A stretch of DNA of 64,000 nucleotides from Amaranthus tricolor (Eukaryota; Streptophyta; Magnoliopsida; Caryophyllales; Amaranthaceae). Shown here piece by piece: positions 20,656 to 32,110 of this stretch (position 1 is the first letter of the stretch; each line of letters opens with the position of its first letter). The notes under the pieces were generated by a model. The model searched no databases and had not been told where the DNA came from. It saw nothing but the letters and a program-made list of their open reading frames with translations. A program made the translations under genes and the position numbers. The stretch covers positions 17,002,115-17,066,114 of the forward strand of contig NC_080053.1 of NCBI RefSeq assembly GCF_026212465.1, in the 5' to 3' direction.

Positions 20656-23125
20656 AAGAAGGACTTGGACAAAAATAATTCCCTTGCATTGTTTTGGACT
20701 TGGACCTCACCTTGACCACTTGGACCTACTTTAACGTTAGGACTTTGACCATATTGGTCATCCTCCTCTTCTTCAAAAGGAATTGCCTTCAATTCGTCAT
20801 CATCAAAGTAAGGAGCAAGGTCACCAATGTTGAATGTACTTGAGACACCATATTGGTCTCCCAAATCAACCTTGTATGCATTGTCATTGACCTTTCCCAC
20901 GATCTCAAATGGACCCTCGGCTCTTGGCATTAACTTGTTCTTTCTTTTGCTAGGAAACCTCTCTTTTCTCATGTAAATCCACACTAAGTCACCAACATCA
21001 AACTGCTTCACGTTTTTCACTCTTTTGTTGGCTTGCTTTTTGTAGACTTCATTTGCTTTCTCAATATTCTTCCTAACTTCCTTGTGAACCTTTAACATGA
21101 ACTCTGCTTGTTCCTTAGCACCACCATGAACGAACTTATCTTGTGGCAAAGCTATAAGATCAATAGGAACATAAGGATTGACACCATAGACCACTTCAAA
21201 AGGAGAGTACTTTGTAGTAGCACTAGGAGTCCTATTGTAAGCAAACTCGGCATGAGCTAGCTTGACATCCCAATCCTTAGTACTCTTATTAACTAAGGTC
21301 CTAAGCAAAGAACCAAGCACTCTATTCACCACTTCGGTTTGACTATCGGTTTGTGGATGGTGTGAAGTAGAAAACAGTAACTTTGTTCCCATTAGGCGCC
21401 ATATTGATTTCCAAAAATGACTAAGGAACTTTGTATCACGATCAGACACAATGGTGCGTGGCACCCCATGAAAACGAACCACTTCCTCAAAATATAGCTT
21501 AGCCACTTTCATGGCATCTTTAGTTTTATGACATGGAATGAAGTGAGCCATTTTTGAGAACCTATCAACAACCACCATTATTGAATCTTTACCCCTTTGA
21601 GTTCTAGGTAAAGCTACAATAAAATCCATACTAATATCTTCCCAAGGTCTCTCGGGAACTGGCAAAGGCTTGTAAAGACCCTTATGGAACACCATCTTTG
21701 CCCTTTGACAAGTAGAGCAACGACTAACCACATGATGAACCGTGGCTAACATCTTTGGTCAATAAAAGTGAGCTTGAAGAAGCTCCATTGTCTTTTGAAT
21801 CCCAACGTGACCAGCCAAACCTCCTCCATGAACTTCATGAATCAACAAACTTCTAATTGGACACTTAGGAATGCATAATCTATTTCCCTTGAAAAGAAAA
21901 CCATCATGTAAGGAAAATAAATCATAAACTCCATGAACACATTTCTCCATGACGTCATTAAAATCACCATCTTCCTTGTAGTACTCTTTGATCAAATCAA
22001 AACCAAGACCTTTGCTTCAACAACTCCAAGAAAATTATGCCTCCTAGATAAGGCATACGCAACAACATTAGCTTTTCCACTTCTGTACTTAGAGGAAAAG
22101 TTAAAGGTTTGCAGAAATTCAACCCACTTAGCATGTCTTGAATTCAACTTCTTTTGTCCATGAATGAATCTCAAGGACTCATGATCAGAATGCAAGATAA
22201 ACGGCTGTGGCCTCAAATAATGTGACCAATGATCTAGAGCTCTCACCATGGCTTAGAACTCTTTATCATAGGTGGACAACTTTCCTTGACTCAACTTTTC
22301 ACTAAAATATGCAATTGGACGCCCTTCTTGAATCAACACTGCTCCAATTCCCTTCCCACTTGCATCACATTCAACCTCAAATGGCTTGGAAAAATCTGAA
22401 AGTGCAAGAATAGAAGTGTTGCACATTTTTCCCTTCACTTCTTCAAAGGCCTTTTGAGCTTATAGAGTCCACTCGAACGCCCCCTTTTTAGTACACTCAG
22501 TTATAGGAGCCATGAGTGTGCTAAAATTCTTGATAAACCTTCTATAGAAAGAAGCCAGTCCATGGAAAGAACGGACCTCCGTGAGTGTTTTAGGACTAGG
22601 CCATGATTGAATTGCTTCAATCTTGCTAGGATCCACCTTCACGCCATCACCTGAAACTATGTAACCAAGAAAAGTGACCTCATATAACATAAAATTACAT
22701 TTCTGAAGTTTTCCATACAATTTTTGCTTTCTTAAAACAGAAAAAACTTGAAATAGATGATCTAAATGTTCATCCTCATTTTTGAATAAATAAGGATATC
22801 ATCAAGATACACCACCACGAACTTGCCAAGGAATGGTCTCAACACCTCGTTCATCAACCTCATGAAAGTGCTAGGTGCATTTGTAAGACCAAACGGCATC
22901 ACGAGCCATTCATACAACCCATGCTTTGTTTTGAAGGCGGTCTTCCATTTATCCCCTTCCCTCATTCGAATCTGATGGTAACCACTTCTCAAATCAACTT
23001 TTGAGAACACCTTCGAACCACTTAACTCATCAAGCATGTCATCAAGTCTAGGAATTGATAGTAATATTGTTAACAGCTCTACTATCAATGCACATACGCC
23101 AAGTACCATCTTTTTTTTGGACTGG
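20656..23125 (-). pseudogene. Gypsy reverse transcriptase, RNase H, integrase (inverted copy)
   Basis: On the minus strand from 23,125 down. Reverse transcriptase shows [27 protein letters not shown] and an intact [11 protein letters not shown]. The thumb follows ([15 protein letters not shown]), then RNase H (22,438-22,000), integrase (21,995-20,800) and the C-terminal tail. Several lesions are visible: stops near 22,253 and 21,755 and a frameshift near 22,010. Its 5' side is fused straight to the gypsy leader, with no gag or protease. It is the only copy here that keeps the reverse transcriptase catalytic block. Confidence 0.88.
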
Positions 23126-24061
23126 AATTTTCGGACTAATCGACCCTTTTGGAAGTGTATGGAAAAACTCCCCCTACCTGGCGCGCCAAATGATGTGTAA
23201 ACAAGATGGAAAACTTGTTCACAATAAGTATAAAATAAGGGGTCCTTGGGTTTTGTTTAACTTAGGAAAAATGTTTAAATTAATCAAGATAGTTAAGGGG
23301 AACTCTCACCCTAAACTTCAGGATATAACAAGGAGGAACACTCACTCACTTGTTTGGGTGTAGCTTAGATTAGGGAACTCTCACCAAATCGTCAAATACA
23401 AGCTCTAGTTTTAGGAACTCTCACTAAAACTCTAACACTTCAAATTGGGAACACTCAAATTTGGACAATTAAAATTGACTAAACACAAGTCAAGTTCAAT
23501 AAACAAACACACGTTTTTCTTTGGCAAATTTCTGGATATCTTTTTCATTCATCAAAGTATGCTATATATAGCATTCTTACATCAAATAATTACAACCTTT
23601 CACTTGCCTAAATAAATTCAACAAAAGAAAATAAAAAGACAACAAAATAAAAGAGGATTAAGTGGCTAATCAATGTCCACATTAATCTCCATTACACACA
23701 CTTAAGACTAATTAAACAAAGCTTAAAACTAGGGAAGAAACGGCCAGAAATTAAACTCTTCACATGGCTCCTTCAAGTGTGCAAAGTAACGTCCAAAACA
23801 GCCCATACATTTGTGTCTTGTAACGTCCCAATTACTCCTCCATTCAAGCCTTTTTTATTCTTGCAATAAATCCTAAATTAATCACTTGTAACCCCCAATT
23901 ATAGAGGTTAAATATTCAGTCAACTTAAGCCTTAAAACACGCCCAACATTCAGCTCATTTCAATGCTTCAAACTGCTAGCACTTGTGAAGGAATAACCGT
24001 GTAACCGCCACCTTTATTGCTACACATTTATTGCTTGTATTGCTGCACATTTATTGCTTGT
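23126..24061 (-). repeat. Gypsy leader and LTR, inverted, first part
   Basis: Reverse complement of the leader, primer-site region (about 23,177) and LTR seen at 19,036-20,008. It is broken at 24,061 by the solo LTR; the remaining LTR end is 25,280-25,330. Confidence 0.88.
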
Positions 24062-25279
24062 TGTTGGCCTCTCAAGATTTTGATGATGACTTCACTTTTA
24101 AATAAACAAACATATTTTTAGAGATTGTTTTGTAGGTATATATCCGATTTTGTTGAATCGTTGATGAAGCCTATGACTTGGTTCGTGGAAGTTGTACGTG
24201 TCTTAGAATATCCAAGAAGTTAGATAAATGCTTAGGATGTTAAAAGTGGACAGACGGTCTACTGTTCCCAAAGTTGATAATCTGACAGAAGTTGTAGATG
24301 GAGACAGTACACTGTTCCTACGTAGCAGGTCTGGAGAATAACATCGACTGGAAAATTGCGAATTAATTATTTTCTGTTTTTAAGTTGATGTAATGGGTTA
24401 GAATTAATTTAATTGCTTAAATTAATTAGTAAGTTAATTGGCAAATCTATTTTTAGGTTTTCTAAAAATAGCCCAAGACTTTTTCTTGATTAGATTTAGA
24501 TCTCCTATTTTTTAGGATCTTATGTTTTAAACTCCTATGCTATTTTTAGCATTAAGGAAACTGATTTTTCTTTGAGCAAATAACAGCCGGACACTTTCAT
24601 AATTCCACCACCTTTTGTTTTGAGAACGTGGGGGTAGTGGAGGTATGTGTGAGATAGTGGACGTTATGCTTATGGTAACTGCTGGCTGTTCCCTCTATAA
24701 ATAGAAGGGACTTTGCTCGAACCAAAATTAATCTAAGAGAATCCAAGAGGATCCAAGAGTGTCCATAAAAGGGAGATCATCTTAAGAAAAATATTTTCAG
24801 TTTTCCAATGCCAATTAATTTATTATATTTTTCTTAAGTAATTATTTTAATTCTTATCCTCTTGAGAAATGGTCTTGTAAGGGTTAATGAGTGTTTTGTT
24901 GTAATTAGACTTGTGGGAAGTCTAAGGGAATAGAGAAGAGAAACGTGAGAAGAGAAAGAGAAAGAGAGAATAGAGAAAGAGAATTAGGCCTAGAGTAGAG
25001 AAGCTTCAAGTGAAGCAAACATTGTTTTGTGTAATTGTAATTAATTGCCTAAACATAGTGAGAATTTTGAAATCCCGGGGGGTCGTGGTTTTTCCTTCTT
25101 ATTAGGCCAAGAAGGTTTCCACGTAAAATCTTTGTCTCTTTTTATTTCTTGCTTCTTAAGTTTAAGTTTTATTTTGTTTGCTAAAATTCCGCAAGTTAGA
25201 GCAAAAACGTAGTAAAACTCAATACACAACAATTCACCCCCCCTCTTGTTGCTTTTGATCATCTCTTCATATTCCAACA
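24062..25279 (+). mobile_element. Solo LTR with 5-bp target duplication
   Basis: 1,218 bp beginning TGTTGGCCTC and ending ATTCCAACA. It is flanked by cttgt on both sides (24,057-24,061 and 25,280-25,284), and the forward gypsy LTRs show the empty site with one copy. A TATA box (ctctataaatag, about 24,694) gives the plus orientation. There is no coding region of note. The short TGTTGG/CCAACA ends, TATA and 5-bp duplication together fit a solo LTR left by recombination. The parent family is not identified. Confidence 0.85.
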
Positions 25280-25330
25280 CTTGTAACCGCCACTCATTCA
25301 CACGTGTATTGAAGCTTGAAAAACCCTCAA

Positions 25331-27215
25331 TTACTTGATGCTTTCAACAAGGTTAATTACACTAAGTGAAGTGCAACCCCTTGTAAAAATTATTGGACCA
25401 AAACCGTGCAAAGGATTAAAGAAGGACTTGGACAAAAATAATTCCCTTGCATTGTTTTGGACTTGGACCTCACCTTGACCACTTGGACCATCTTTAACGT
25501 TAGGACTTTGACCATATTGGTCATCCTCCTCTTCTTTAAAAGGAATTGCCCTCAATTCGTCATCATCAAAGTAAGGAGCAAGGTCACCAATGTTGAATGT
25601 ACTTGAGACACCATATTGGCCTCCCAAATCAACCTTGTATGCATTGTCATTGACCTTTCCCACGATCTCAAATGGACCCTCGGCTCTTGGCATTAACTTG
25701 TTCTTTCTTTTGCTAGGAAACCTCTCTTTTCTCATGTAAATCCACACTAAGTCACCAACATCAAACTGCTTCACGTTTTTCACTCTTTTGTTGGCTTGCT
25801 TTTTGTAGACTTCATTTGCTTTCTCAATATTCTTCCTAACTTCCTTGTGAACCTTTAACATGAACTCAGCTTGTTCCTTAGCACCTCCATGCACAAACTT
25901 ATCTTGAGGTAGAGCAATAAGATCAATAGGAACATAGGGATTAACCCCGTAGACTACTTCAAAAGGTGAATACTTTGTAGCAGCACTAGGAGTCCTATTG
26001 TAAGCAAACTCGGCATGAGCAAGCTTAACATCCCAATCCTTGGTGCTCTTACTAACCAATGTTCTAAGTAAAGAACCAAGAACTCTATTCACCACCTCGG
26101 TTTGACCGTCCGTTTGTGGATGATGTGATGTAGAAAACAGCAACTTAGTTCCCATGAGACGCCATAATGACTTCCAAAAATGACTTAGGAACTTAGTATC
26201 ACGATCGGACACAATGGTGCGTGGCACCCCATGAAAACGAACCACTTCTTCAAAGTACAACTTAGCCACTTTCATGGCATCTTCAGTTTTATGACATGGA
26301 ATGAAGTGAGCCATTTTTGAGAACCTATCAACAACCACCATTATTGAATCTTTACCCCTTTGAGTTCTAGGTAAAGCTACAATAAAATCCATACTAATAT
26401 CTTCCCAAGGTCTCTCGGGAACTGGCAAAGGCTTGTAAAGACCCTTATGGAACACCATCTTTGCCCTTTGACAAGTAGAGCAATGACTAACCACATGATG
26501 AACCATGGCTAACATCTTTGGCCAATAAAAGTGAGCTTGAAGAAGCTCCATTGTCTTTTGAATCCCAACGTGACCAGCCAGACCTCCTCCATGAACTTCA
26601 TGAATCAACAAACTTCTAATTGGACACTTAGGAATGCATAATCTATTTCCCTTGAAAAGAAAACCATCATGTAAGGAAAATAAATCATAAACTCCATGAA
26701 CACATTTCTCCATGACGTCATTAAAATCACCATCTTCCTTGTAGTACTCTTTGATCAAATCAAAACCAAGGACCTTTGCTTCAACAACTCCAAGAAAATT
26801 ATGCCTCCTAGATAAGGCATCCGCAACAACATTATCTTTTCCACTTTTGTACTTAGAGGAAAAGTTAAAGGTTTGCAGAAATTCAACCCACTTAGCATGT
26901 CTTGAATTCAACTTCTTTTGTCCATGAATGAATCTCAAGGACTCATGATCAGAATGCAAGAAAAACGGTTGTGGCCTCAAATAATGTGACCAATGATCTA
27001 GAGCTCTTACCATGGCATAGAACTCTTTATCATAGGTGGAATAATTCAACTTTCCTTGACTCAACTTTTCACTAAAATATGCAATTAGAGCTCTTACCAT
27101 GGCATAGAACTCTTTATCATAGGTGGAATAATTCAACTTTCCTTGACTCAACTTTTCACTAAAATATGCAATTGGACGCCCTTCTTGAATCAATACTACT
27201 CCAATTTATGTATTA
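25331..27215 (-). pseudogene. Gypsy RNase H and integrase (second inverted copy)
   Basis: A minus-strand frame of about 620 codons (27,193 to 25,331) that is nearly free of lesions. It holds the RNase H part, integrase with [17 protein letters not shown] and [10 protein letters not shown], and the C-terminal tail ending NLVESIK. It is truncated at 27,215 in the first RNase H strand. An 87-bp in-frame duplication (27,001-27,087 and 27,088-27,174) repeats the segment [11 protein letters not shown]...MVRAL. Its 3' LTR is the inverted LTR at 25,330-23,178. Confidence 0.88.
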
Positions 27216-27272
27216 GAGTTGTTATTGACCAAGTTTGATGCTAGGAGGAAAATGCTGGGTTGGATCAAGAAT
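27216..27272. other. Scrambled gypsy gag fragments
   Basis: gaccaagtttgatgctagga (as at about 16,580) is followed by ggttggatcaagaat (as at about 16,508), so two gag pieces appear in reversed order. The preceding 20 bp are unplaced. The copia LTR starts right after. Confidence 0.6.
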
Positions 27273-28021
27273 TGTTATGAATGGTAGTGTGTGACTTGAG
27301 TGCACATTAAAGGTTTGAATTCATGAGTGTGACTCTTGGATGGTGGTAACTAAATGGGTGTAATTATGTGTGGAGTATTCATGAAGAATTATGGGTGTTA
27401 ATGAAGATTAATGAAGAAAATGAAAGGGTTTGATTTATGTATGCTCGATCAAGATTTTGACAGAAGAATTTGTAAGGTCGCTCGACCCACTCGCTCGACC
27501 GAGCGAGCCATTTTGGTGGGTCGAGCGGTCAAATAGAATGCCCCAGTTTTGGCTGATATTCGCTCGACCGAGCCGCTCGACCGAGCGAGCTCTCTGATCC
27601 GGTCGAGCGGATCCTCTGATATGCGTGGGATGCTTGTTTTCGACCTTTCAAATCCTTAGAGTTATTTCATAGTATTCATTACTCAATATTAACTATGTAT
27701 TCAAGTGAGCTATTCATCTTCATGTACCTAGTACTATAAATAGGGCTCTCATACTCACACATCAAATACATCAAACACAACCCCTAAGCCAAACACATAG
27801 CCTTTTGTTTGTTATCTCTATCTCAATTGTAATTCTTCATTAAGAAGTGTTGTTTGTATTCTTTTGATATAATATAAACAGAAACTACACACCACGGAGG
27901 ACGTAGCCATCATTGGGTGAACCTCCTTAAATCTTTGTGTCCTTTTTAGTTACATTGTCAAACTTTGTTTTGTTCGTTGTTGTTCGTTCTTAGCATCGTA
28001 AATCTTTGGCGATCGTTTTCA
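27273..28021 (+). repeat. Copia 5' LTR of copy 3 (749 bp)
   Basis: Runs from TGTTATGAATGG to cgatcgttttCA, the same length as the LTR at 13,983. The TATA box is at about 27,736. It is followed by tgatatcagagcc, the usual copia primer site (a TGGTATCAGAGC variant matching initiator Met tRNA) at 28,024. Confidence 0.93.
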
Positions 28022-28079
28022 ATTGATATCAGAGCCAAGTTGTTTTTTACGGTGTTTTAGAAGTTGTTATTCGAGAATC

Positions 28080-28543
28080 ATGACTACAATGAAGCTCGAC
28101 ATAGAGAAGTTTGATAGAAATGTAAATTTTGGCTTATGGCAAGTCAAAGTGAGATCCATTTTGATCCAAAATGGTGTGCATAAGGCCATTGATGGTGTAG
28201 ATAAGATGCCGGAAGGAATGTCCGCATCGAGATGGGAAGAGATAGACACTAAGGCATTATCGGCAATTCAATTATGCCTTTCCAATGAAGTTCTAAGAGA
28301 GGTTGTTAAAGAAACAACAACCAAGAGTATATGGGAGAAGTTGGAATCACTCTACATGGCCAAGAGTGTTACCAATAGGCTACTTTTGAAAAGTAGACTC
28401 TACGATTTACGCTTGGAGGAAGGTAAACCTTTGAAACCTTACTTAGATGAGTTTTATTCCATTGTTATGGATTTGCAAAACATTAATGTCAATCTTGATG
28501 ATGAAGACTTGGCAATTTATCTTTTATGTTCTCTACCCCTTCT

Positions 28544-28586
<43 letters not shown>

Positions 28587-28606
28587 TGAGGACGTAGCCA
28601 TCATAT
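28080..28606 (+). pseudogene. Copia gag, N-terminal half (copy 3)
   Basis: ATG at 28,080 (MTTMKLDIEKFDRNVNFG), then a typical copia gag: WQVKVRSILIQ, WEEIDTKALSAIQLCL and LLLKSRLYDLRLEEG. It reads cleanly to SLPLL at about 28,543, where a (TAA)n tract of about 14 units begins. A short piece after the tract (gtagccatcatatggta, to 28,606) is shared with the start of copy 2, so the microsatellite sits inside gag. The rest of the element is not here. Confidence 0.88.
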
Positions 28607-28652
28607 GGTATGGTCTGGTCTGTCTTGATCTAATCTAATATGTTCTAAATTG

Positions 28653-28746
<94 letters not shown>

Positions 28747-28950
28747 GAATTATTATTTATTTTTTCATTTATTATTATTATTATTTAATTAATAATTTAT
28801 TAATTAATTAATATTAATATTTTTTAATTAATATTATTATTATTAGAATTATTATTTATGTATATATAACTATTTTAATAGTTAAGTAATTAAGTAATTA
28901 ATTAATATTAATCTTAAATAATCAATTGATTAAATTAAATTAATTAATAA

Positions 28951-29017
<67 letters not shown>

Positions 29018-29140
29018 GTTGTTGTTGTTGTTGTTGTTGTTTGTTGTTGTTATTGTTGTTTTTGTTGTTGTTGTTGTTTAATTAAATAATTTTGTTAATT
29101 AAGTAATTATTAGACTATTATATTATCATTATAATATAAT

Positions 29141-29200
<60 letters not shown>

Positions 29201-29304
29201 CAAAAGAGTGTGGGAGCTCAGCTTGTTGCTCGCGACTCTTCACCAACTTTTTGTAAAGTCTCTTTCAATGAAATGAAATACATTTTTTATAAATAATAAT
29301 AATA

Positions 29305-29355
<51 letters not shown>

Positions 29356-29441
29356 GTTATTGTTATTGTTATTGTTATTGTTATTGTTATTGCTATTGTT
29401 ATTGCTATTGCTATTGCTATTGCTATTGCTATTGCTATTGC

Positions 29442-29490
<49 letters not shown>
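28540..29490. repeat. Microsatellite mosaic
   Basis: In order: (TAA)n 28,544-28,586; TCTGG/TCTAA-type pentamers 28,606-28,645; (ATT)n to 28,745; A/T-rich linker with TTAATTAA steps; (ATT)n about 28,952-29,016; (GTT)n to about 29,080; (TAA)n 29,140-29,200; a 100-bp non-repetitive piece; (ATT)n from 29,300; a GTTATT hexamer run, then a GCTATT hexamer run (29,354-29,442); (ATT)n to 29,489. The 29,201-29,300 piece ends like a retroposon 3' tail (aatgaaatgaaatac, then ATA repeats). Confidence 0.9.
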
Positions 29491-29492
<2 letters not shown>

Positions 29493-31988
29493 TACAGAAA
29501 GCTAAGCTGAATTGGGTTATATTTGGAGATGATAATAAGACTTTCTTTCATCAATGTATTATACATAGAACTAGGCAAAATAGAATCGCTTTCATCAATT
29601 ATAAGGGGAGGGACATCACTAAACCTACTCAGATTCATTAGGCTTTCTTTGATTTTTACTCTGAGATGTTTTGTTTTGAGAATAAGGATAGATGTTCCAT
29701 TAATATTGATACAGTATATCAGGGCCCAGTCCTCTCCTCTCATCGTCACTCTTTACTTGACCTCAAATTTTCTTCTGAAGAGATAAAGCTTGCATTATGG
29801 AATATCCCTGATGATAAGGCCCCGGGGTTAGATGGTTTCAACTTTCGATTCTATAAGGCTTCTCGGGAGGTTTTGGGAGGTGGTATTGTTAAAGCAGTAA
29901 CTCAGTTTTTTGATAATGGAAAAATGCTCAAGAGTTGGAATACCACGACAATCACACTGATTCCAAAAGTGTGGTGCCCTACACACCCAGGTGACTTCAG
30001 ACCAATTTCTTGTTGTCATGTGCTATATAAATGCATATCTAAGCTTATTTGCTCGAAAATTAAATTTGTCCTGGAATTTTTGATTGATCAAGCTCAGGGA
30101 GCCTTTGTAGTAGGTCGTAGTATCATGCATAACATATTACTTTGTCAGGACCTAGTTAAACATTACACTAGGAAAAATTGTACTCCTAGTTGTCTTATGA
30201 AAATTGACCTGTGTAAGGCCTATGACACAATGAACTGGCAGTTTATAAAAGAGATGTTGGTGGCTCTCAACTTTCCCCACAAGTTCATCAAAATCATCAT
30301 GGCTTGCATCATATCTACAAGCTATGTCCTGATGATCAATGCTCTCCTACTAACATTTTTTCTGTGAATCGTGGTTTAAGGCAAGGTAATCATCTTTCTC
30401 CACTCTTGTTTGTTATTGGCATGGAATACCTGTCTTGAAATTTGAAGAGTATTGTAGGTATTTTTGGCTTTCACCCTCAATGCAAATCCATTAAGCTCAC
30501 CCATCTTTGCTTTGCGGATGATTTGATGATTTTTTGTAAAGGAGATATTCCCTTAGTTCGAGCTATTTGTGAGTGCATCAAGGCTCTTCTCAAAAGTCTC
30601 GGGACTCCATGCAAATACTAATAAGTCTGCAATCTACTTGGCTAGAGTTGATGATTACATAAAAGAAGTATTAGGACTATTTTTCAATTCACTCTAGGTC
30701 CTTTCCTTTTAAATACTTAGGTGTTCCTCTTTCATCCAAACACCTTAGTATTGCTGAATGTGAACAACTGGCTGATAAGATGACCAAGCACATAAATTCA
30801 TGGCAAGCTAAGCACCTCTCCTACGCAGCACGGCTTCAACTCATTAACTCAATTTTGATGGGGATATCTTCTTACTGATGCCAAATCTTCATTCTTCCAA
30901 GGAGGATAATTAGTATTGTTAATTCCATATGTCGATCCTTTCTTTGGTTTGGAGTTGCACAATCTCATAAACCTGGTAACGTTAATTGGTAGGAGGTCTG
31001 CACCCCTAAAAAGTAGGTGGTCTTGGTGTGAGAAACATTCAGCTTTGGAACCAGGTTGCGGTTGGTAAAATAGCTCGGCACCTATGTAAGATGAAAGAAT
31101 CCCTATAGGTTAAGTGGGTTCATGAAATTTATACGAAGGGAGGAAAATGGGAAATATTCAATGCTCCTATCACAGCTAGTTGGACTGTGAAGAAACTATG
31201 TGTTGTAACTACAACCCTCAAGCAATGGATATGTAAGGATGAATACTCAATCAAAAAGGTGTATGAAGCTAATATGGGCGCTCAACAAAAGGTGAAATGG
31301 AGACACCTAGTTTGGAATAGAATATCCATCCTTAAAACTAGGTTTGTTTGTTGGCTAGCTGCTAGACAAGGACTTAAAACCAAAGAAAAACTTAGGCTTT
31401 TGGGGTTGGTGGATGATGACTTATATCCTCTGTGTGGTATACAAACTGAGACTTATAATCATCTCTTCTTTAATTGCCAATTTAGCTTGTTGTGTGTGGC
31501 AGGTATTAAAGCATGGACAGGCATCAACTTGAAGCCTATCAACTTCATGGACTTCAGAAATCGTCGTCTTTCCAAGTCTAAGCAGACTGATGATAGCCAT
31601 TTTTTGCATTCACAGCTTATCACATACGGCAGGTAGAAATGAGGCGGTGTGGCGAAAGTGCGTGCGATCTCCTGGTTATGTAATAACCATGATCAAAGAG
31701 GATATCAAACAAAGAAGCCAAGCATTGAACATAACCGTACACGTTTGAAACTCATGTGATTTTGTAGTTTTTTGTATTTCCGAATTTGTGTATAGCTACT
31801 ATTTATTTGTCTTGTTGAGCCTTGTTGCTGAGGGCCCCCTTTTCTGTGCATATGAAGAGTGGGCCATGGAAACCCTTCATAGAAAGTGGGCTATGGTTCC
31901 ATACTGATGCAAAATCAGTCTAGGGGTGGCTCAGTTTCTGTTTTGTACTGTTTTGGTTTTTCTGATGAATAATAAAATTTTATTTGCC
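29490..31988 (+). pseudogene. LINE (L1-type) reverse transcriptase and zf-RVT, 5' truncated
   Basis: Begins in the segment before reverse transcriptase (LNWVIFGDDNKTFFH). The domain follows with DDKAPGLDGFNFRFYK, LIPKVWCPTHPGDFRPISCC and MKIDLCKAYDTMNW, then, after frameshifts near 30,360, the FADDLMIF catalytic block at about 30,510. A zf-RVT domain is at 31,187-31,560 (VWNRISILKTRFVCWLA, CGIQTETYNHLFFNC). Stops and shifts break it throughout (29,639, 30,365, 30,437, 31,635). The 3' end has aataataaaattttatt followed by an (AAT)n tail at 31,989. The endonuclease part is missing, typical of 5' truncation, and a microsatellite lies at both ends. Confidence 0.88.
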
Positions 31989-31991
31989 AAA

Positions 31992-32038
<47 letters not shown>

Positions 32039-32110
32039 GTAATCATGATCTAATCTGGTCTGGTCTGATCTGAGCTGAGCTGAGCTGGTCTGGTCTGATC
32101 TAATCTGATC
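31989..32110. repeat. (AAT)n tail and TCTGG/GAGCT pentamer tract
   Basis: About 16 AAT units, then tctaatctggtctggtctga and gagctgagctgagctgg-type pentamers. The same pentamer style appears at 28,606-28,645. Confidence 0.85.

Noticed and set aside
25041..25301. Minus open frame in the solo LTR (MNEWRLQVLEYEEM)
   Set aside because: Lies across the LTR end and the gypsy LTR flank, so it is chimeric non-coding sequence.
29354..29500. Poly-leucine open frame
   Set aside because: It is a translation of ATT/GTTATT microsatellite repeats.
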